Assembly: GCA_019454125.1 (NCBI GenBank)
Contig: CP075365.1
Coordinates: 1,730,218-1,794,217, forward strand
Reading direction: 5' to 3'
Source of the DNA: Fimbriimonadaceae bacterium
GTDB taxonomy: Bacteria > Armatimonadota > Fimbriimonadia > Fimbriimonadales > Fimbriimonadaceae
Length of the DNA: 64,000 nucleotides
Below the pieces are notes generated by a model. It saw nothing but the letters and a program-made list of their open reading frames with translations. It did not search any database and had not been told where the DNA came from. Positions 23,283 through 32,528 of the stretch are shown piece after piece. The translations under genes were made by a program, and so were the position numbers. Within the stretch, counting starts at the first letter, position 1; each line of letters opens with the position of its first letter.

Positions 23283-26200
23283 CTAGAACCGCAGGCTATA
23301 GTCGAACCGAAGGTTCCAGTTTTGGATGCCTTGGTCTCGGGGTCGGCCCAGCTCCCAATTGAGGTTTCCGAATCGCAGTGAGAAGGACTGGTTCGGCCCT
23401 GGGCGCTGGTCCAGCCGGACGTTGAAGCCGAAGCTTCGGCGCAGCTCTCCACTCTCGTTCGACTCGCCCATCCCGTATTCCAGGAAGAGGGGGGAAGGGT
23501 TGTTCGCAAAGAGGGTCAGCCCGGCCTTGAGACTGGTGCGCAATTGGTGCGTCTGCTCGTTGTAGAACTCTTCGAACGTGAGGGAAGACTTGGTGCTGGC
23601 GCAACCGTCGTAGGCCACCGTCCACTTGTTGGAGCGGCCAGGAGTCGCCACGTCTCCGAGCAGCACGTTTGGCTGAGCCTGCAGCGGGTTGGTGATCAAC
23701 TGGTGGCTCACGTGCAGACCCTTGGTGGGTTCGAGGGTCAGGCTGTAGTTACGGACCATCACTTGATCGCCCATCGGCATCGTACGCAGGTTGTACTTAA
23801 TGTCGGCGCGAATCCAGCTCTTGCCGGTCGTGTCCGTGGTCACCGTGAACTGCCGGTCTATCGCCCGGTCGCCCGAAGGGATGGCCTGGCTGCGATAGTC
23901 ATAGCCAAAGGCGAACGCGCCGACCCTGCCGCCGAAGCCCATGGTCCGGTTTTCCCGTTGCCAGAGGTCCAGATCGTGGACCGTGTCGGCCGTGTAGTGG
24001 AAGCGGACGTCTTTCAGGAATCCCCAGTCAAGCGGCTTGATGTTGGCCAGTGAAACGTTGCCGATATGCTGGTCGCGCTGGTCGTCCCACCCGTTCCGGG
24101 TGTAGGACATGCTCTTCATGTCGATCCCTTGGAACTGGCCGGGCGTGATCGAAACGTTGCTGTTCAGCGTCCCGCTCCCGTTGAGCGCATCGCCCACCAA
24201 CTGGCGCGAGCTCTTGTAGTCCAGCCGGATGTTCCGGCCGAAATCGATCCAGAAACCATAGTCCCGGCGGGTTTCGTCGGGCCGCTCGCCGTCACGCCGA
24301 ATCTCCGTGTTCGTGACGCTGACGCCCGTCCGGGAGGTGAGGTTTTGGGCCACCGAGTTGCTGGTCAGCGTTTCTTCTTCGCCGGTCTCGTATCGGGTAC
24401 GGCTGTGTTCGGTCCGCAGGCTCGTAGTCTTGGTGAGCTGGCCCTCGTAGAGCACGGTCTGCTTGGTGGAGTCCGGCGCGGTGTCCTGGACCCCGGTGTA
24501 CTTCTGGTCTTCTTCGGCGAGCGTCACCACGCCGAAGGTGCCGAAGTCGCGGCGGACGCTGACCGTCTCCTTCCTCTGGTCGAAGAGCGTCTCGTTCGGG
24601 CCCTCTTGCACATAGCTCGATTTCGACGCCACGATCTGGGTGGCCTTATCGAGCGCGAACCGCGCATTGGATTGGCTGAACGTCTTTTGCTGCTCGTTCA
24701 GCACGTCCACGCCCTGGAACTGGCGATGGTCGAAGGCGAGGTTTGGCAGGATCTGCCAGGCGAGGCCCAGCTCGGACTGGTCGTACCCCATCATGCCGAG
24801 CAGGTAATCCCGCTCCGGGTCCATGACTCCGCGGAGGCCCTCGAAGCCAGAGTCCACCGAGCGGCGCGCGTAGTTCAGCTGGAAGCCTTTGTCCGAATAG
24901 CCAAACCTCTGTCGGGCCGCTTCGCCGGAAAGGTCGCCCGCGCTCATGCGGTTGAATGAGAGCACCCGCGATCCGCCGAGCTTTAGGGAAGCCTCGAGGT
25001 CCGTCTTGTCCAGCCCCCTCGTGTAGCCGAAGCGCTGGTTCTCGGTGAAGAGGAGTTGGCTCGGGTCGAAGTCGGCCGTCTCCGACTGGTCGCGATAGGC
25101 CAGGTTGAAGGCCGGTGTGGTGACCTGGTAGCTCTGCGCCTTGAGCGCGTCGGTCTGGGAATCGACGGAAGTCTGCTGGGCTTGGACGGTCGTGCCCCTG
25201 CCAAAGTCGTACGACAGGCGCAACCCGCTGCGGTTGAGCCCCGCGGCCCGGCCCCAGTTCTGCCAGTCTTCGTTGCGTAGCCGCGCGTTGGGGTCGTACA
25301 TCTGGGCGATGGCGTCCAGGTGGCCGCCGATCTCCTCGCGAGAGAGCGTGTTCAGGGCGCCGAAGCCGGCGTCGGCCTCGCGCCGGGTGTGCTGCAGGCT
25401 TAGCCGGCCGAACTTATAGCCCAGGTCGATGGCGTTAAAGTCGCCGGTCTCAGTTCGGACGCTGGCGTCGTTGTACGAAAGCAGGGGACCGTTCTTCGGA
25501 TTAATGGAAAGGCCGAAGGACTCCCGGACCAGGCCCTGTTCACGGGAAAGCTGGTCGCGATCGTTCTCCCGCAGGTCGCCAAAACGGGTGAAGCCGGCCG
25601 CGACGCGCTGGTCGCCGAACGACATCTTCATCCAAGGCGTCTCAACGCCCGCACCGCGACGGTAGAAGCCTTTGCCGTCCAGCTGCAGGACCTTGAGCGA
25701 GTCGAACTTGAGGTTGCCGCCCGCGAAGTTTTTGCCGAGCGAAAGCGTCTCCCGCTCCATGCCGCGCTCTTTGCCGAGCTGCTTCTTGTCCTCCTCACCC
25801 AGGTCGTTGAACCGGTTGAAGCCCGGATCGACCTTCTGGTTCCGCCAATCCATCTCGATGCCGCCCAGCCGCGCTTGGTAGCTGCGCCAAGTGATCGCGC
25901 CGTCGTCGTCGCCGACCGACTTCTGGCCAAAGCCGAGCCCGAGGGCGGGGCCGCCAAGGCCGCTCGCCTGGAAGTTGGTGCGCTTCAGGCCCTTCTCCGC
26001 GGCCATTTGTTGGATCTCGGCGGCTTCGTAGCCGGCGCCCTCGAAGGCTTGGAAGCCGGAGAAGTTCGCGCCGATGTCGCGGTAGTCGACCCTGATGCTT
26101 CCGCCCAGGGCCCTGGATTCCATCGATTGGACGATCGCGGTGGCCCGGCCCTCGTCGACGTCGGTCTTGGCCGTTTCCTCGCCCATGAGGCTGGTGGACT

Positions 26201-26774
26201 GGACGCGCTCGCGGCTTCCGACCATGTAAAGCCCGCGAAGCTTGCCGCCCCCTCCGAAGCTGAAGCTGTTCTGCAACCCGTAGACGTTGCTTGAGACGAC
26301 GGTGCCGTCGCCAAGCCGCTCGGTGAGCCCGAGGCCGAGCACCATCGAGGTGTTGTTCGTGAGGCCCAAACGGAGGGAGCTGAAGCCCTTGGCCCCGTCC
26401 GAGGCGCCGACCCCGAATGTCCCCGCCTTGCCTTGCTCCTCGTCGTACCGGTATTCGACCGTCACGGGCGACCCGTCGCGGACGGTGGTCTTAAGATAGA
26501 CCACGCCGGCCTCGTAGTCCATAGCGTAGTCCCGCTCGCGGACAAGGGTGCGGCCTTCGACCGTCACCCGCTCCGAACCGACCTTCACCTTGCCATAGCG
26601 AAGCGGCAGGGAGGGCCGGTCGCTCCGGGCCCGGAGCTGATCCATCGAGTTGCGGCCGCCGACCTCGTCCTTGGGCCCCTCGCTTTCGCTGGAGGAGTTT
26701 GGCAAAGCGATCTGCCCTGGGGCCACGATGGGCGCCAAAGCCAGAAGCGCGATTCCGATTCTCCAACTACGCAT
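23283..26774 (-). CDS. Large repeat-containing probable outer-membrane barrel protein
   Basis: A 1163-residue protein with a signal peptide (residues 1-21, ALAPIVAPGQ), an early beta domain (about 58-112, with SERVTVEGRTLVRERDYAMDY), then many alternating strands with polar loops, ending in WNLRFDYSLRF with a terminal Phe, as in outer-membrane barrels. Between residues about 238 and 680 a degenerate motif recurs: FxxFxDLxExDxxQLxxExGLxREx(F/L)xL at about 316-345 and 392-420, with looser copies near 238-268, 470-520 and 640-675. No plug or TonB box is seen. The function is unknown; a transport or assembly role is possible. Confidence 0.7.
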   Translation of the reverse strand: MRSWRIGIALLALAPIVAPGQIALPNSSSESEGPKDEVGGRNSMDQLRARSDRPSLPLRYGKVKVGSERVTVEGRTLVRERDYAMDYEAGVVYLKTTVRDGSPVTVEYRYDEEQGKAGTFGVGASDGAKGFSSLRLGLTNNTSMVLGLGLTERLGDGTVVSSNVYGLQNSFSFGGGGKLRGLYMVGSRERVQSTSLMGEETAKTDVDEGRATAIVQSMESRALGGSIRVDYRDIGANFSGFQAFEGAGYEAAEIQQMAAEKGLKRTNFQASGLGGPALGLGFGQKSVGDDDGAITWRSYQARLGGIEMDWRNQKVDPGFNRFNDLGEEDKKQLGKERGMERETLSLGKNFAGGNLKFDSLKVLQLDGKGFYRRGAGVETPWMKMSFGDQRVAAGFTRFGDLRENDRDQLSREQGLVRESFGLSINPKNGPLLSYNDASVRTETGDFNAIDLGYKFGRLSLQHTRREADAGFGALNTLSREEIGGHLDAIAQMYDPNARLRNEDWQNWGRAAGLNRSGLRLSYDFGRGTTVQAQQTSVDSQTDALKAQSYQVTTPAFNLAYRDQSETADFDPSQLLFTENQRFGYTRGLDKTDLEASLKLGGSRVLSFNRMSAGDLSGEAARQRFGYSDKGFQLNYARRSVDSGFEGLRGVMDPERDYLLGMMGYDQSELGLAWQILPNLAFDHRQFQGVDVLNEQQKTFSQSNARFALDKATQIVASKSSYVQEGPNETLFDQRKETVSVRRDFGTFGVVTLAEEDQKYTGVQDTAPDSTKQTVLYEGQLTKTTSLRTEHSRTRYETGEEETLTSNSVAQNLTSRTGVSVTNTEIRRDGERPDETRRDYGFWIDFGRNIRLDYKSSRQLVGDALNGSGTLNSNVSITPGQFQGIDMKSMSYTRNGWDDQRDQHIGNVSLANIKPLDWGFLKDVRFHYTADTVHDLDLWQRENRTMGFGGRVGAFAFGYDYRSQAIPSGDRAIDRQFTVTTDTTGKSWIRADIKYNLRTMPMGDQVMVRNYSLTLEPTKGLHVSHQLITNPLQAQPNVLLGDVATPGRSNKWTVAYDGCASTKSSLTFEEFYNEQTHQLRTSLKAGLTLFANNPSPLFLEYGMGESNESGELRRSFGFNVRLDQRPGPNQSFSLRFGNLNWELGRPRDQGIQNWNLRFDYSLRF

Positions 26775-26889
26775 GGGTCAAACGAGTATAGAAACCCTAT
26801 TGTTAGTATGGCTCAAAAGGCGACTATGACTCCCCGTTTTTTACGAGAACCAGGTACGCAAACGGTCAGTTTTTTTGCGGTTTAGCGTG

Positions 26890-28017
26890 TCACGCGTCCA
26901 GGCTGACCCAGCCGCGAGAATGATGGCTCCTTTCGACGGCGTCCAGCACCCGCTGGTTTTGCAGGCCGTCTTCCAAGTCCGGACGGAACCGACGCCCCTC
27001 GTGGTGTGCCTTCGCAGCCTCGGCAATCAGGTTCACGAACGTGTGCTCGTAGCCTAAGATATGGCCGACTGGCCAGTAGTGGCCGGCATAGGGGTGGGCT
27101 TCTTGCGTGGCCGGCAGGAGCCGGAAACCAGCCGTTTCGGCTGGGTCGGAGGCGTCGAAGAACTGCAGCTCGTTCATCCGCTCCAGGTCAAAGACAATTG
27201 AGCCTCCCGAGCCGTTGATCTCGAACCGGTTCTGGTTCTTACGGCCCAGGGCGAACCGGCTGGCCTCGAAAGAGCCCAGCGCCCCGCCCTGAAACCGGGC
27301 GAGCCAGACTGCCGCGTCGTCGACGTCGACCGTCCCGGTGCCGCCATGCCCGTCCGGCCGCTCGCTGATGAACGTCTCGGTCGTCCCGCAGACCTCTGCG
27401 AACTCGCCGACGAGGTGGCGGGCAAGGTCGATGATGTGCGAACCGATATCGCCCAGGGCGCCGCTGCCCGCGTGCTCCCTCCGCAGCCGCCAAACCATGG
27501 GGAAGGCGGGGTCGGCGATCCAATCCTGTAGGTAGACCGCGCGGAAATGATAGATCCGGCCCAATCGGCCCGATTCCAGGAGCTTCTTGGCCAGGGCCAC
27601 GGCGGGGGCGAACCGGTAGTTGTGGAAGACGGCGCTGGGCCTGCCGCTGGCCCGGACGGCTTCCGCCATCCGTTTCGCCTCGGCCAGGGTGTTACCGATC
27701 GGCTTCTCGCACCAGACCGCCTTGCCCGCTTGGGCGGCCGCCACCGCGATCTCGCAGTGGGAATCGCCCGGGGTCGCAATATCCACGACGTCGATCTCCG
27801 GATCCTCCAAGACCTGGCGGTAGTCCGTGGCGAACCCCTCCCAGCCCAGGCTCTGCGCAGCCTCCCGCACTGCCGCCTCGTGACGGCCGCAGACCGTTTT
27901 CATCCGGATCTCGACGGGAAGGTCGAAGAAGCGGCCCACCTGGCGGTAGGCGTTGCTATGGGCGCGGCCCATGAACTGGTATCCGATAAGGCCGATCGTG
28001 AGGCAGGGGCGGGGCAC
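26890..28017 (-). CDS. Gfo/Idh/MocA family NAD(P)-dependent oxidoreductase
   Basis: Cytoplasmic sugar- or inositol-type dehydrogenase of 375 residues. It has the Rossmann start [21 protein letters not shown], the EKPIG motif ([16 protein letters not shown]) with catalytic Lys, [15 protein letters not shown], and [17 protein letters not shown] in the substrate domain. The substrate cannot be read from sequence. The start is GTG at 28017. It is a single gene with 115 bp to the upstream end of the barrel protein gene. Confidence 0.92.
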   Translation of the reverse strand: MPRPCLTIGLIGYQFMGRAHSNAYRQVGRFFDLPVEIRMKTVCGRHEAAVREAAQSLGWEGFATDYRQVLEDPEIDVVDIATPGDSHCEIAVAAAQAGKAVWCEKPIGNTLAEAKRMAEAVRASGRPSAVFHNYRFAPAVALAKKLLESGRLGRIYHFRAVYLQDWIADPAFPMVWRLRREHAGSGALGDIGSHIIDLARHLVGEFAEVCGTTETFISERPDGHGGTGTVDVDDAAVWLARFQGGALGSFEASRFALGRKNQNRFEINGSGGSIVFDLERMNELQFFDASDPAETAGFRLLPATQEAHPYAGHYWPVGHILGYEHTFVNLIAEAAKAHHEGRRFRPDLEDGLQNQRVLDAVERSHHSRGWVSLDA

Positions 28018-28155
28018 GCCCTTGAGTCTAGCAAACTCGCCCTCCTAGTTCGCCGCGGCTCGTCGGCGCAGTCACAGAGCTCTTTCGGTGTCTTCAGTTC
28101 CACGTAAACGGCGTTAATAATGCCAGTCGTGGGAGAACATTGAAACACGAAACCT

Positions 28156-28569
28156 TCACGCTAGGGTTAAGAGAACACCCACCACGATAATCGCCGAGCC
28201 AGCCAACACTTTGGGTGTTATTGGTTCATGGAGCACCAAGAGTCCGAGTACGACGGCCATGACAAAACTCAGCTTGTCAATTGGTGCCACGACTGATACG
28301 GGGCCGCCTTGCAGGGCGCGGAAGTAGCACGCCCAAGAGAGGAAGGTTGCGAGCGCCGACAGGCCTAAGAAGAGCCAAGTCGTCCCTTTCAAGGTCGTCA
28401 CTTCAAGATCCTTGGTGCCCCACGCAAGGGCGACTGCGAAGACCAGGACAAAGGCCACCCGAACAGCGAGCGCCAGGTTTGGCGGGACGCCTTCCACACC
28501 CTTCTTCGCGAGGATGGCAGTCAGGCCGGCGAAAAGCGCCGAGAGCAAGGCCCAAGCTCGAAAGTCCAT
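28156..28569 (-). CDS. Small EamA/DMT-type transporter, single domain
   Basis: A 137-residue membrane protein with five predicted helices, opening MDFRAWALLSALFAGLTAILAKKG and ending with PIDKLSFVMAVVLGLLVLHEPITPKVLAGSAIIVVG, typical of single-repeat EamA proteins (about 140 residues) that act as dimers. The substrate is unknown; relatives export metabolites or drugs. The ATG at 28569 is the start. It is monocistronic, and its upstream region is shared with the divergent small gene at 28833. Confidence 0.85.
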   Translation of the reverse strand: MDFRAWALLSALFAGLTAILAKKGVEGVPPNLALAVRVAFVLVFAVALAWGTKDLEVTTLKGTTWLFLGLSALATFLSWACYFRALQGGPVSVVAPIDKLSFVMAVVLGLLVLHEPITPKVLAGSAIIVVGVLLTLA

Positions 28570-28791
28570 GGGGTCCGGAGTATACGAGAGGGTTCGACGC
28601 CGCCTGGAGGCATAAGCGGTGGGTGGTTGTAGCAGCGGGAGAGGGATCGCAAGGGCTTATCCGAAGTGAGACCGAGCGGTAGCCGCACGCCCCTCTGCGT
28701 CTCACACCGCCCTTGTGACGACACAAACCATGACTATCGCCGGTGTGTAACTTAGGTTCGGTACGGGACGTTAAGAGGAGCGACATAGGAC

Positions 28792-28822
28792 TTGTGACCT
28801 ACCCCAGGGTTCGCCTTATAAT
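28792..28822 (+). promoter_or_regulatory. Sigma70-like promoter
   Basis: TTGTGA at 28792-28797 and a perfect TATAAT at 28817-28822, spaced by 19 bp. The predicted transcript would begin around 28829, only a few bases before the ATG at 28833, so the message would be nearly leaderless. Confidence 0.45.
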
Positions 28823-28832
28823 GCTCTTTATT

Positions 28833-29178
28833 ATGAGAAACATGCAAGTAGGCAAAGTGCTCCTCGCAGGCTCCTTGGGGCTTAGCATCCGACGCGGGGG
28901 CGCTCTTAGTATCCGCGGCGCTGATCTTGTCCCAGTCCCCTATATGCCAGACGGATTTCTACACCGTCGAGAAACAACTGCCGCCTGGTACGCAAGTCGT
29001 CGATCTTCGGGGAGAGGAACCGCGAGCCCTGGTCTACAGTGGTTCATGGCCTGCGCAAGCCGCCGAGGTGCCGGCCGCCTTTCATGGCCCGAGGCCGTGG
29101 CATCTGGCCCTGGCTGGCAGTATCGCCCTGTGCGTCCTCGGCTTCGTCAGCCTCGGCAAGTCGCGACGTCGCGCCTGA
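28833..29178 (+). pseudogene. Small secreted/membrane protein gene with probable frameshift
   Basis: From the ATG at 28833 one frame starts like a signal peptide (MRNMQVGKVLLAGSLGLSI) but then turns Arg-rich. A different frame, open from 28852 to the stop ending at 29178, reads as a plausible protein: ILSQSPICQTDFYTVEK, LPPGTQVVDLRGEEP, and a C-terminal helix plus basic tail (WHLALAGSIALCVLG, SLGKSRRRA) resembling a sorting tail but lacking the PEP motif. The second frame has no good start of its own. A promoter lies upstream and a hairpin downstream. It is either a frameshifted gene or one starting at TTG 28927 (83 residues). Confidence 0.45.
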
Positions 29179-29188
29179 CCGAGTTTTG

Positions 29189-29218
29189 TATGCCTCGGCA
29201 CGCCCGTGCCGAGGCATA
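29189..29218. terminator. Bidirectional hairpin between convergent genes
   Basis: A near-perfect palindrome, TATGCCTCGGCAC - GCCC - GTGCCGAGGCATA, lies between the small-protein stop at 29178 and the convergent EEP-family gene end at 29256. There is no strong T-tract on either side. Confidence 0.65.
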
Positions 29219-29255
29219 GGAACCGTTCTCTCGGCCGGGGCCTCCTCGCCCGCCG

Positions 29256-30126
29256 CTATTCCTGCCAGCGAAACTCGGTGAAGACAGCAGAGTGGTCTGA
29301 CGGCCAGTGTGGGTCGGCTTCGTCAAGCATCCGCGACTCGACCGGCTTCAACTGGTCCCCCTTCCAGTAGACAAAGTCGATTCGGTCTTGGATCTGTTCA
29401 GGATAGCGAGGTGTCCAAGTCCTGTCGCGCATGCGGTCGATGACTGGGTTGCACTTGCGGTAGGAGTCGCGATAGCCGCCCTCTTCCATGAGCTTGGTCA
29501 CGGGCCACTCGATAGGCTCGCCGTAGATTTCTCTTGCGCTCTCGACATAGTCGAGGTGGGAGTTGCTGTTGAAGTCGCCGCCGATGATGACTGGCATCGA
29601 TTCCTCGTCCTTGAGCTTTTCGGCGATGCCGTCGAGGATCGCGCGGATCTCCTTCTTCCGGCTGTCTCCGTCTTTAGCCAGCAGGTCTTCGACCGACCGC
29701 CCGTCCCGCGAGCGGGGGGTCTGTCCAGATGTCGTCCACGTAATGGATCCAAACCGAGTACACGGCGAACCGCTTCCCGTCCGGTCTGCGGACAATCGCC
29801 CCGACGCAGTTGAACGGCTGATAGACCGAGACGTCCCGTTCGATCGGCCACCGGCTGAAGATCGAGACGTTGGTGCCACGCGGGTGGTAGTGGAACTTCA
29901 AGCCCTTCGCAAAGGCCTCGCCGCTGCCGTATGTCTCGACCATAGCGACCACGTCGGCCCGCTCGCGCACGATGACGTCCATCACGCTTTTTTGACGCCT
30001 CGCCTTATCGGCCGGGTCGGTGGCGTCCATAGCCTCGTCGCCGCCGCGAAAGATGTTCCGGGCCAGGAAACGGACGTCGGCGGGCGCCGACGAGAACACC
30101 GCCGACGCGATCAAACTGACAAGCAT
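29256..30126 (-). pseudogene. Endonuclease/exonuclease/phosphatase family protein, frameshifted
   Basis: Two overlapping frames together make one EEP-family protein of about 290 residues. The first (30126 to about 29720) has a signal peptide (MLVSLIASAVFSSAPA), VRFLARNIFRGG and VSIFSRWPIERDVSV. The second (about 29710 to 29256) has MPVIIGGDFNSNSHLDYV, DRIDFVYWKGD and the catalytic WPSDHSAVFTEFRW. The frames meet at a run of six G on the plus strand (29714-29719); removing one restores WTDPRSRDGRSVEDLL. It is a sequencing error, a phase-variable tract, or a true pseudogene. The intact protein would be a secreted phosphodiesterase or nuclease. A related gene end lies at the right edge of the window. 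Confidence 0.8.
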
Positions 30127-30187
30127 GGCTAGAGTGTGCCACGCCTGTGTTAAGAGTCCGACACGCCGGCTGAAGGCTTAGGCGATG

Positions 30188-30224
30188 GGACGGCCGCCAG
30201 CTCCAAATGGGCTGGCCGCCGTCC
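30188..30224 (-). terminator. Probable terminator after rplL
   Basis: A 14-bp stem with one mismatch (GGACGGCCGCCAGC / GCTGGCCGCCGTCC) and a 9-base loop lies 9 bp beyond the rplL stop. No T-tract follows, so termination may need Rho. Confidence 0.6.
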
Positions 30225-30232
30225 GTTCTCGG

Positions 30233-30625
30233 TTACTTGACCTCGACTTTGCCGCCAGCCTCTTCGAGCTTCTTCTTGAGCTCGTCGGCGGCGTCTTTGC
30301 CGATGCCTTCCTTGATCGGCTTCGGCGCGCCGTCGACCAGGTCCTTGGCTTCCTTAAGGCCGAGGCCGGTGACTTCGCGAACGACCTTGATGACGTTGAG
30401 CTTGTTGGCTCCGGCTTCAGCGAGGATGACGTCGAACTCGGTCTTCTCCTCGACCGGGGCGGCGTCTGCACCGCCACCCATTCCCGGCATCATCATGGGC
30501 ATGCCCATCATGGGGGCGGCGGCGGTCACGCCGAACTTCTCTTCAAGCGCGGTCTTGAGCTCACTGAGCTCGAGGGCGGTCATACCACTGATCTTTTCGA
30601 CCAGTTCTTCGACTACGGTGGCCAT
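30233..30625 (-). CDS. rplL: 50S ribosomal protein L7/L12
   Basis: Stalk protein of the large ribosomal subunit that binds translation factors. The 130-residue sequence has the N-terminal dimerisation helix pair ([29 protein letters not shown]), a flexible Met/Gly/Ala hinge ([15 protein letters not shown]), and the C-terminal domain with [39 protein letters not shown] and [13 protein letters not shown]. It lies 7 bp after rplJ and is translated from the same message. Unlike most bacteria, rpoB does not follow. Confidence 0.97.
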   Translation of the reverse strand: MATVVEELVEKISGMTALELSELKTALEEKFGVTAAAPMMGMPMMMPGMGGGADAAPVEEKTEFDVILAEAGANKLNVIKVVREVTGLGLKEAKDLVDGAPKPIKEGIGKDAADELKKKLEEAGGKVEVK

Positions 30626-30632
30626 TTCTTAA

Positions 30633-31340
30633 TTACTCCTTGTTTTCTTCTGGGGTGGGGGCGTCGCCCTCCGGGGTCGGGGCGGCTTCGGCCGCAGGGG
30701 CTTCGCTTTCTTCGGCGGTGGCGACGACGACGGCGGGCACCTCGTCATCGGCGCTTGGAGCCTCGGTCGCTTCCGGCGCCGACGGGGCAGCTTCCTCCGT
30801 CGGTTTTTCGGGGATCGGGGAGCCTTCGGCGACCTTGTCCGCCACGGCCCCGATCACCCGGATCGGATCGGCATAGAGCGCCTCGACCACACCCACCAAA
30901 TTGGAGAGCGGGGCGGCGACGGCTCCGATGACCTGCGCGATGAGGACATCTCTCGGCGGGAGCTTGCTCAGCGACTCAACCTGCTTGTCGTTGAAGCTCT
31001 TACCGTTGATGAGGCCTCCCTTAACGATGAGAGCCTTGTTCGTCTTCGCAAAGTCCATAAGGACCTTGGCGAGGTCGGTCTCGTTCTCGTAGAGGTAGAC
31101 GACAGCGGTCGGGCCGCTGCCAAGCTCCTCGGGGAGGTTCTTCGCGTGGTCGCCGATCGCGATGCGGAAGAGAGTGTTCTTCACGACCTGGAACTCGCCG
31201 CCCTTGTCCTTCAGCTGCTTGCGCAACGTCTGGAGCTGGTGGACTTTGAGCCCTCGATATTCGCTGAAGATCACCCCCGCTGCCTTGTCGTACCTTGCCT
31301 TCGTCATGTCAATGACGTTCGCTTTTTGGGCAGTCGGCAT
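30633..31340 (-). CDS. rplJ: 50S ribosomal protein L10 with long acidic tail
   Basis: Ribosomal stalk base protein that anchors L7/L12 dimers. Residues 1 to about 170 are a typical L10 (DMTKARYDKAAGVIFSEYRGL, QLQTLRKQLKDKGGEFQVVKNTL, SGPTAVVY). The remaining 60 or so residues form an Ala/Pro/Glu-rich tail absent from most bacterial L10, extending the protein to 235. A hairpin in the leader suggests autogenous control. rplK and rplA are not upstream; the neighbour is an unrelated hypothetical gene. Confidence 0.96.
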   Translation of the reverse strand: MPTAQKANVIDMTKARYDKAAGVIFSEYRGLKVHQLQTLRKQLKDKGGEFQVVKNTLFRIAIGDHAKNLPEELGSGPTAVVYLYENETDLAKVLMDFAKTNKALIVKGGLINGKSFNDKQVESLSKLPPRDVLIAQVIGAVAAPLSNLVGVVEALYADPIRVIGAVADKVAEGSPIPEKPTEEAAPSAPEATEAPSADDEVPAVVVATAEESEAPAAEAAPTPEGDAPTPEENKE

Positions 31341-31360
31341 GTTGATCGTTCCTAAAGTTA

Positions 31361-31393
31361 AAGCTCCCGTCCAAACATGGGAAGCGGGAGCCT
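31361..31393 (-). promoter_or_regulatory. Hairpin in the rplJ leader (possible L10 autoregulatory leader)
   Basis: On the minus strand, AAGGCTCCCG pairs with CGGGAGCTTT around a 15-base loop, with T-rich sequence after it, about 20 bp before the rplJ ATG. Ribosomal L10 leaders commonly fold to bind L10-L12 and repress their own synthesis. The structure also resembles an attenuator. Confidence 0.5.
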
Positions 31394-31553
31394 TAAGCTT
31401 ATCACGACCCTGGGAATCCCAGCGCCGATTAAACTGTGTTCCGCCACCTCGGTCGGCCCGTCTTTCGACGGATTAGAGCCAATGGCCACCGACTGTCTCT
31501 GGAGAGCATTGCGAGTATGGCAGTCGCCGTCACTCCGGTTTAGGGCTTGTGGG

Positions 31554-32528
31554 CTAAGGAAGAAGATGGTGGGCCAGGCTCGAGTTTGGGCCGGGTGAGA
31601 AGACGAGGTACAGCCCGACGGCCACCGACTCTACGCGAAAGTCGGCCAAGTAAGCGTCGATCGCGGCAGGGTCGAGCTTTCTCGAGGCAAGCTGGTCACG
31701 AAGCAAGAACCTTGCCGCGGCAAGGCCGGACGAGCCGCTTAAGCCGGATTCGCCCGAGTAGACTTCCGGCAGGGTTCCCTTGAGCTGGGCCAGAAGATGG
31801 GTCACAGCCTCCTCCTTGACCATTTTGCGGCGTGCCTCCCACTCGGTCTCATACTCCAGCAAGAACTGGCCAAAGGTTTGCCAGCAGTCGGCGCGTCTCT
31901 CTTGGGAGACGAACGGGCCGAAGTAGCTCGCCTGAAGGCTCGATTGGACTGATTCCGTGCCGGGCCATAAGAGCGGCAATTCAGGGCCGGAATTGGTATT
32001 GGTCAGGGAAGTGCTTCCGCTCTTGCTGAGCGACTCATAGAACTGATCGGCCTTGGGAAGGTCGGCCGTCATGCGCAAAAACTCGGTCTTGCCACCGCTC
32101 GAGACGCGGGCAAGACGGGCTGGCAAGAACCCGACCCTCAGGTCGGCGCGCACCGGGACCGAACCATTCTTCATCTTAGCGGTTGAAACCTCGGAACCGA
32201 CCAATCGTTTGAGGGAGGGCGGCAGGGCATCGTATCGAATCGTACCATCGCTTTCCAAGCGGACATCGCGCAGCTCCTTTAGAGCTTCGCAGATAATTTC
32301 TCGCTCCTGGCCCCTCAGGATCGAGACGTCCACGAACAAGTCGTAGTCCCGCCCCTTTACCTTCCTCGCCCCTCGTTTCAACAGCAGGGCTTCCCGCTTC
32401 TGAGGGGTTTCTTTGTAGAGTGCCGAGATGTCGGAGACCGCGCCGACTGCAGCGATCAGCGCCTGCAGCTCGGCAGGCGCTTCCTGACGTGCCAGAGCCA
32501 CGGCGAGTAGATAGGAGAGCTCAATCAT
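31554..32528 (-). CDS. Hypothetical protein, 324 residues
   Basis: An N-terminal hydrophobic stretch (MIELSYLLAVALARQ) may be a signal peptide. The rest has alternating helices and strands, a Ser/Thr-rich middle (SGSTSLTNTNSGPEL) and a Trp-containing helix (WQTFGQFLLEYETEWEARRKM). I recognise no family. Its ATG overlaps the end of the upstream gene by 8 bp (ATGATTGA), so the two form an operon. Base composition is a little less GC-rich than its neighbours. Confidence 0.6.
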   Translation of the reverse strand: MIELSYLLAVALARQEAPAELQALIAAVGAVSDISALYKETPQKREALLLKRGARKVKGRDYDLFVDVSILRGQEREIICEALKELRDVRLESDGTIRYDALPPSLKRLVGSEVSTAKMKNGSVPVRADLRVGFLPARLARVSSGGKTEFLRMTADLPKADQFYESLSKSGSTSLTNTNSGPELPLLWPGTESVQSSLQASYFGPFVSQERRADCWQTFGQFLLEYETEWEARRKMVKEEAVTHLLAQLKGTLPEVYSGESGLSGSSGLAAARFLLRDQLASRKLDPAAIDAYLADFRVESVAVGLYLVFSPGPNSSLAHHLLP

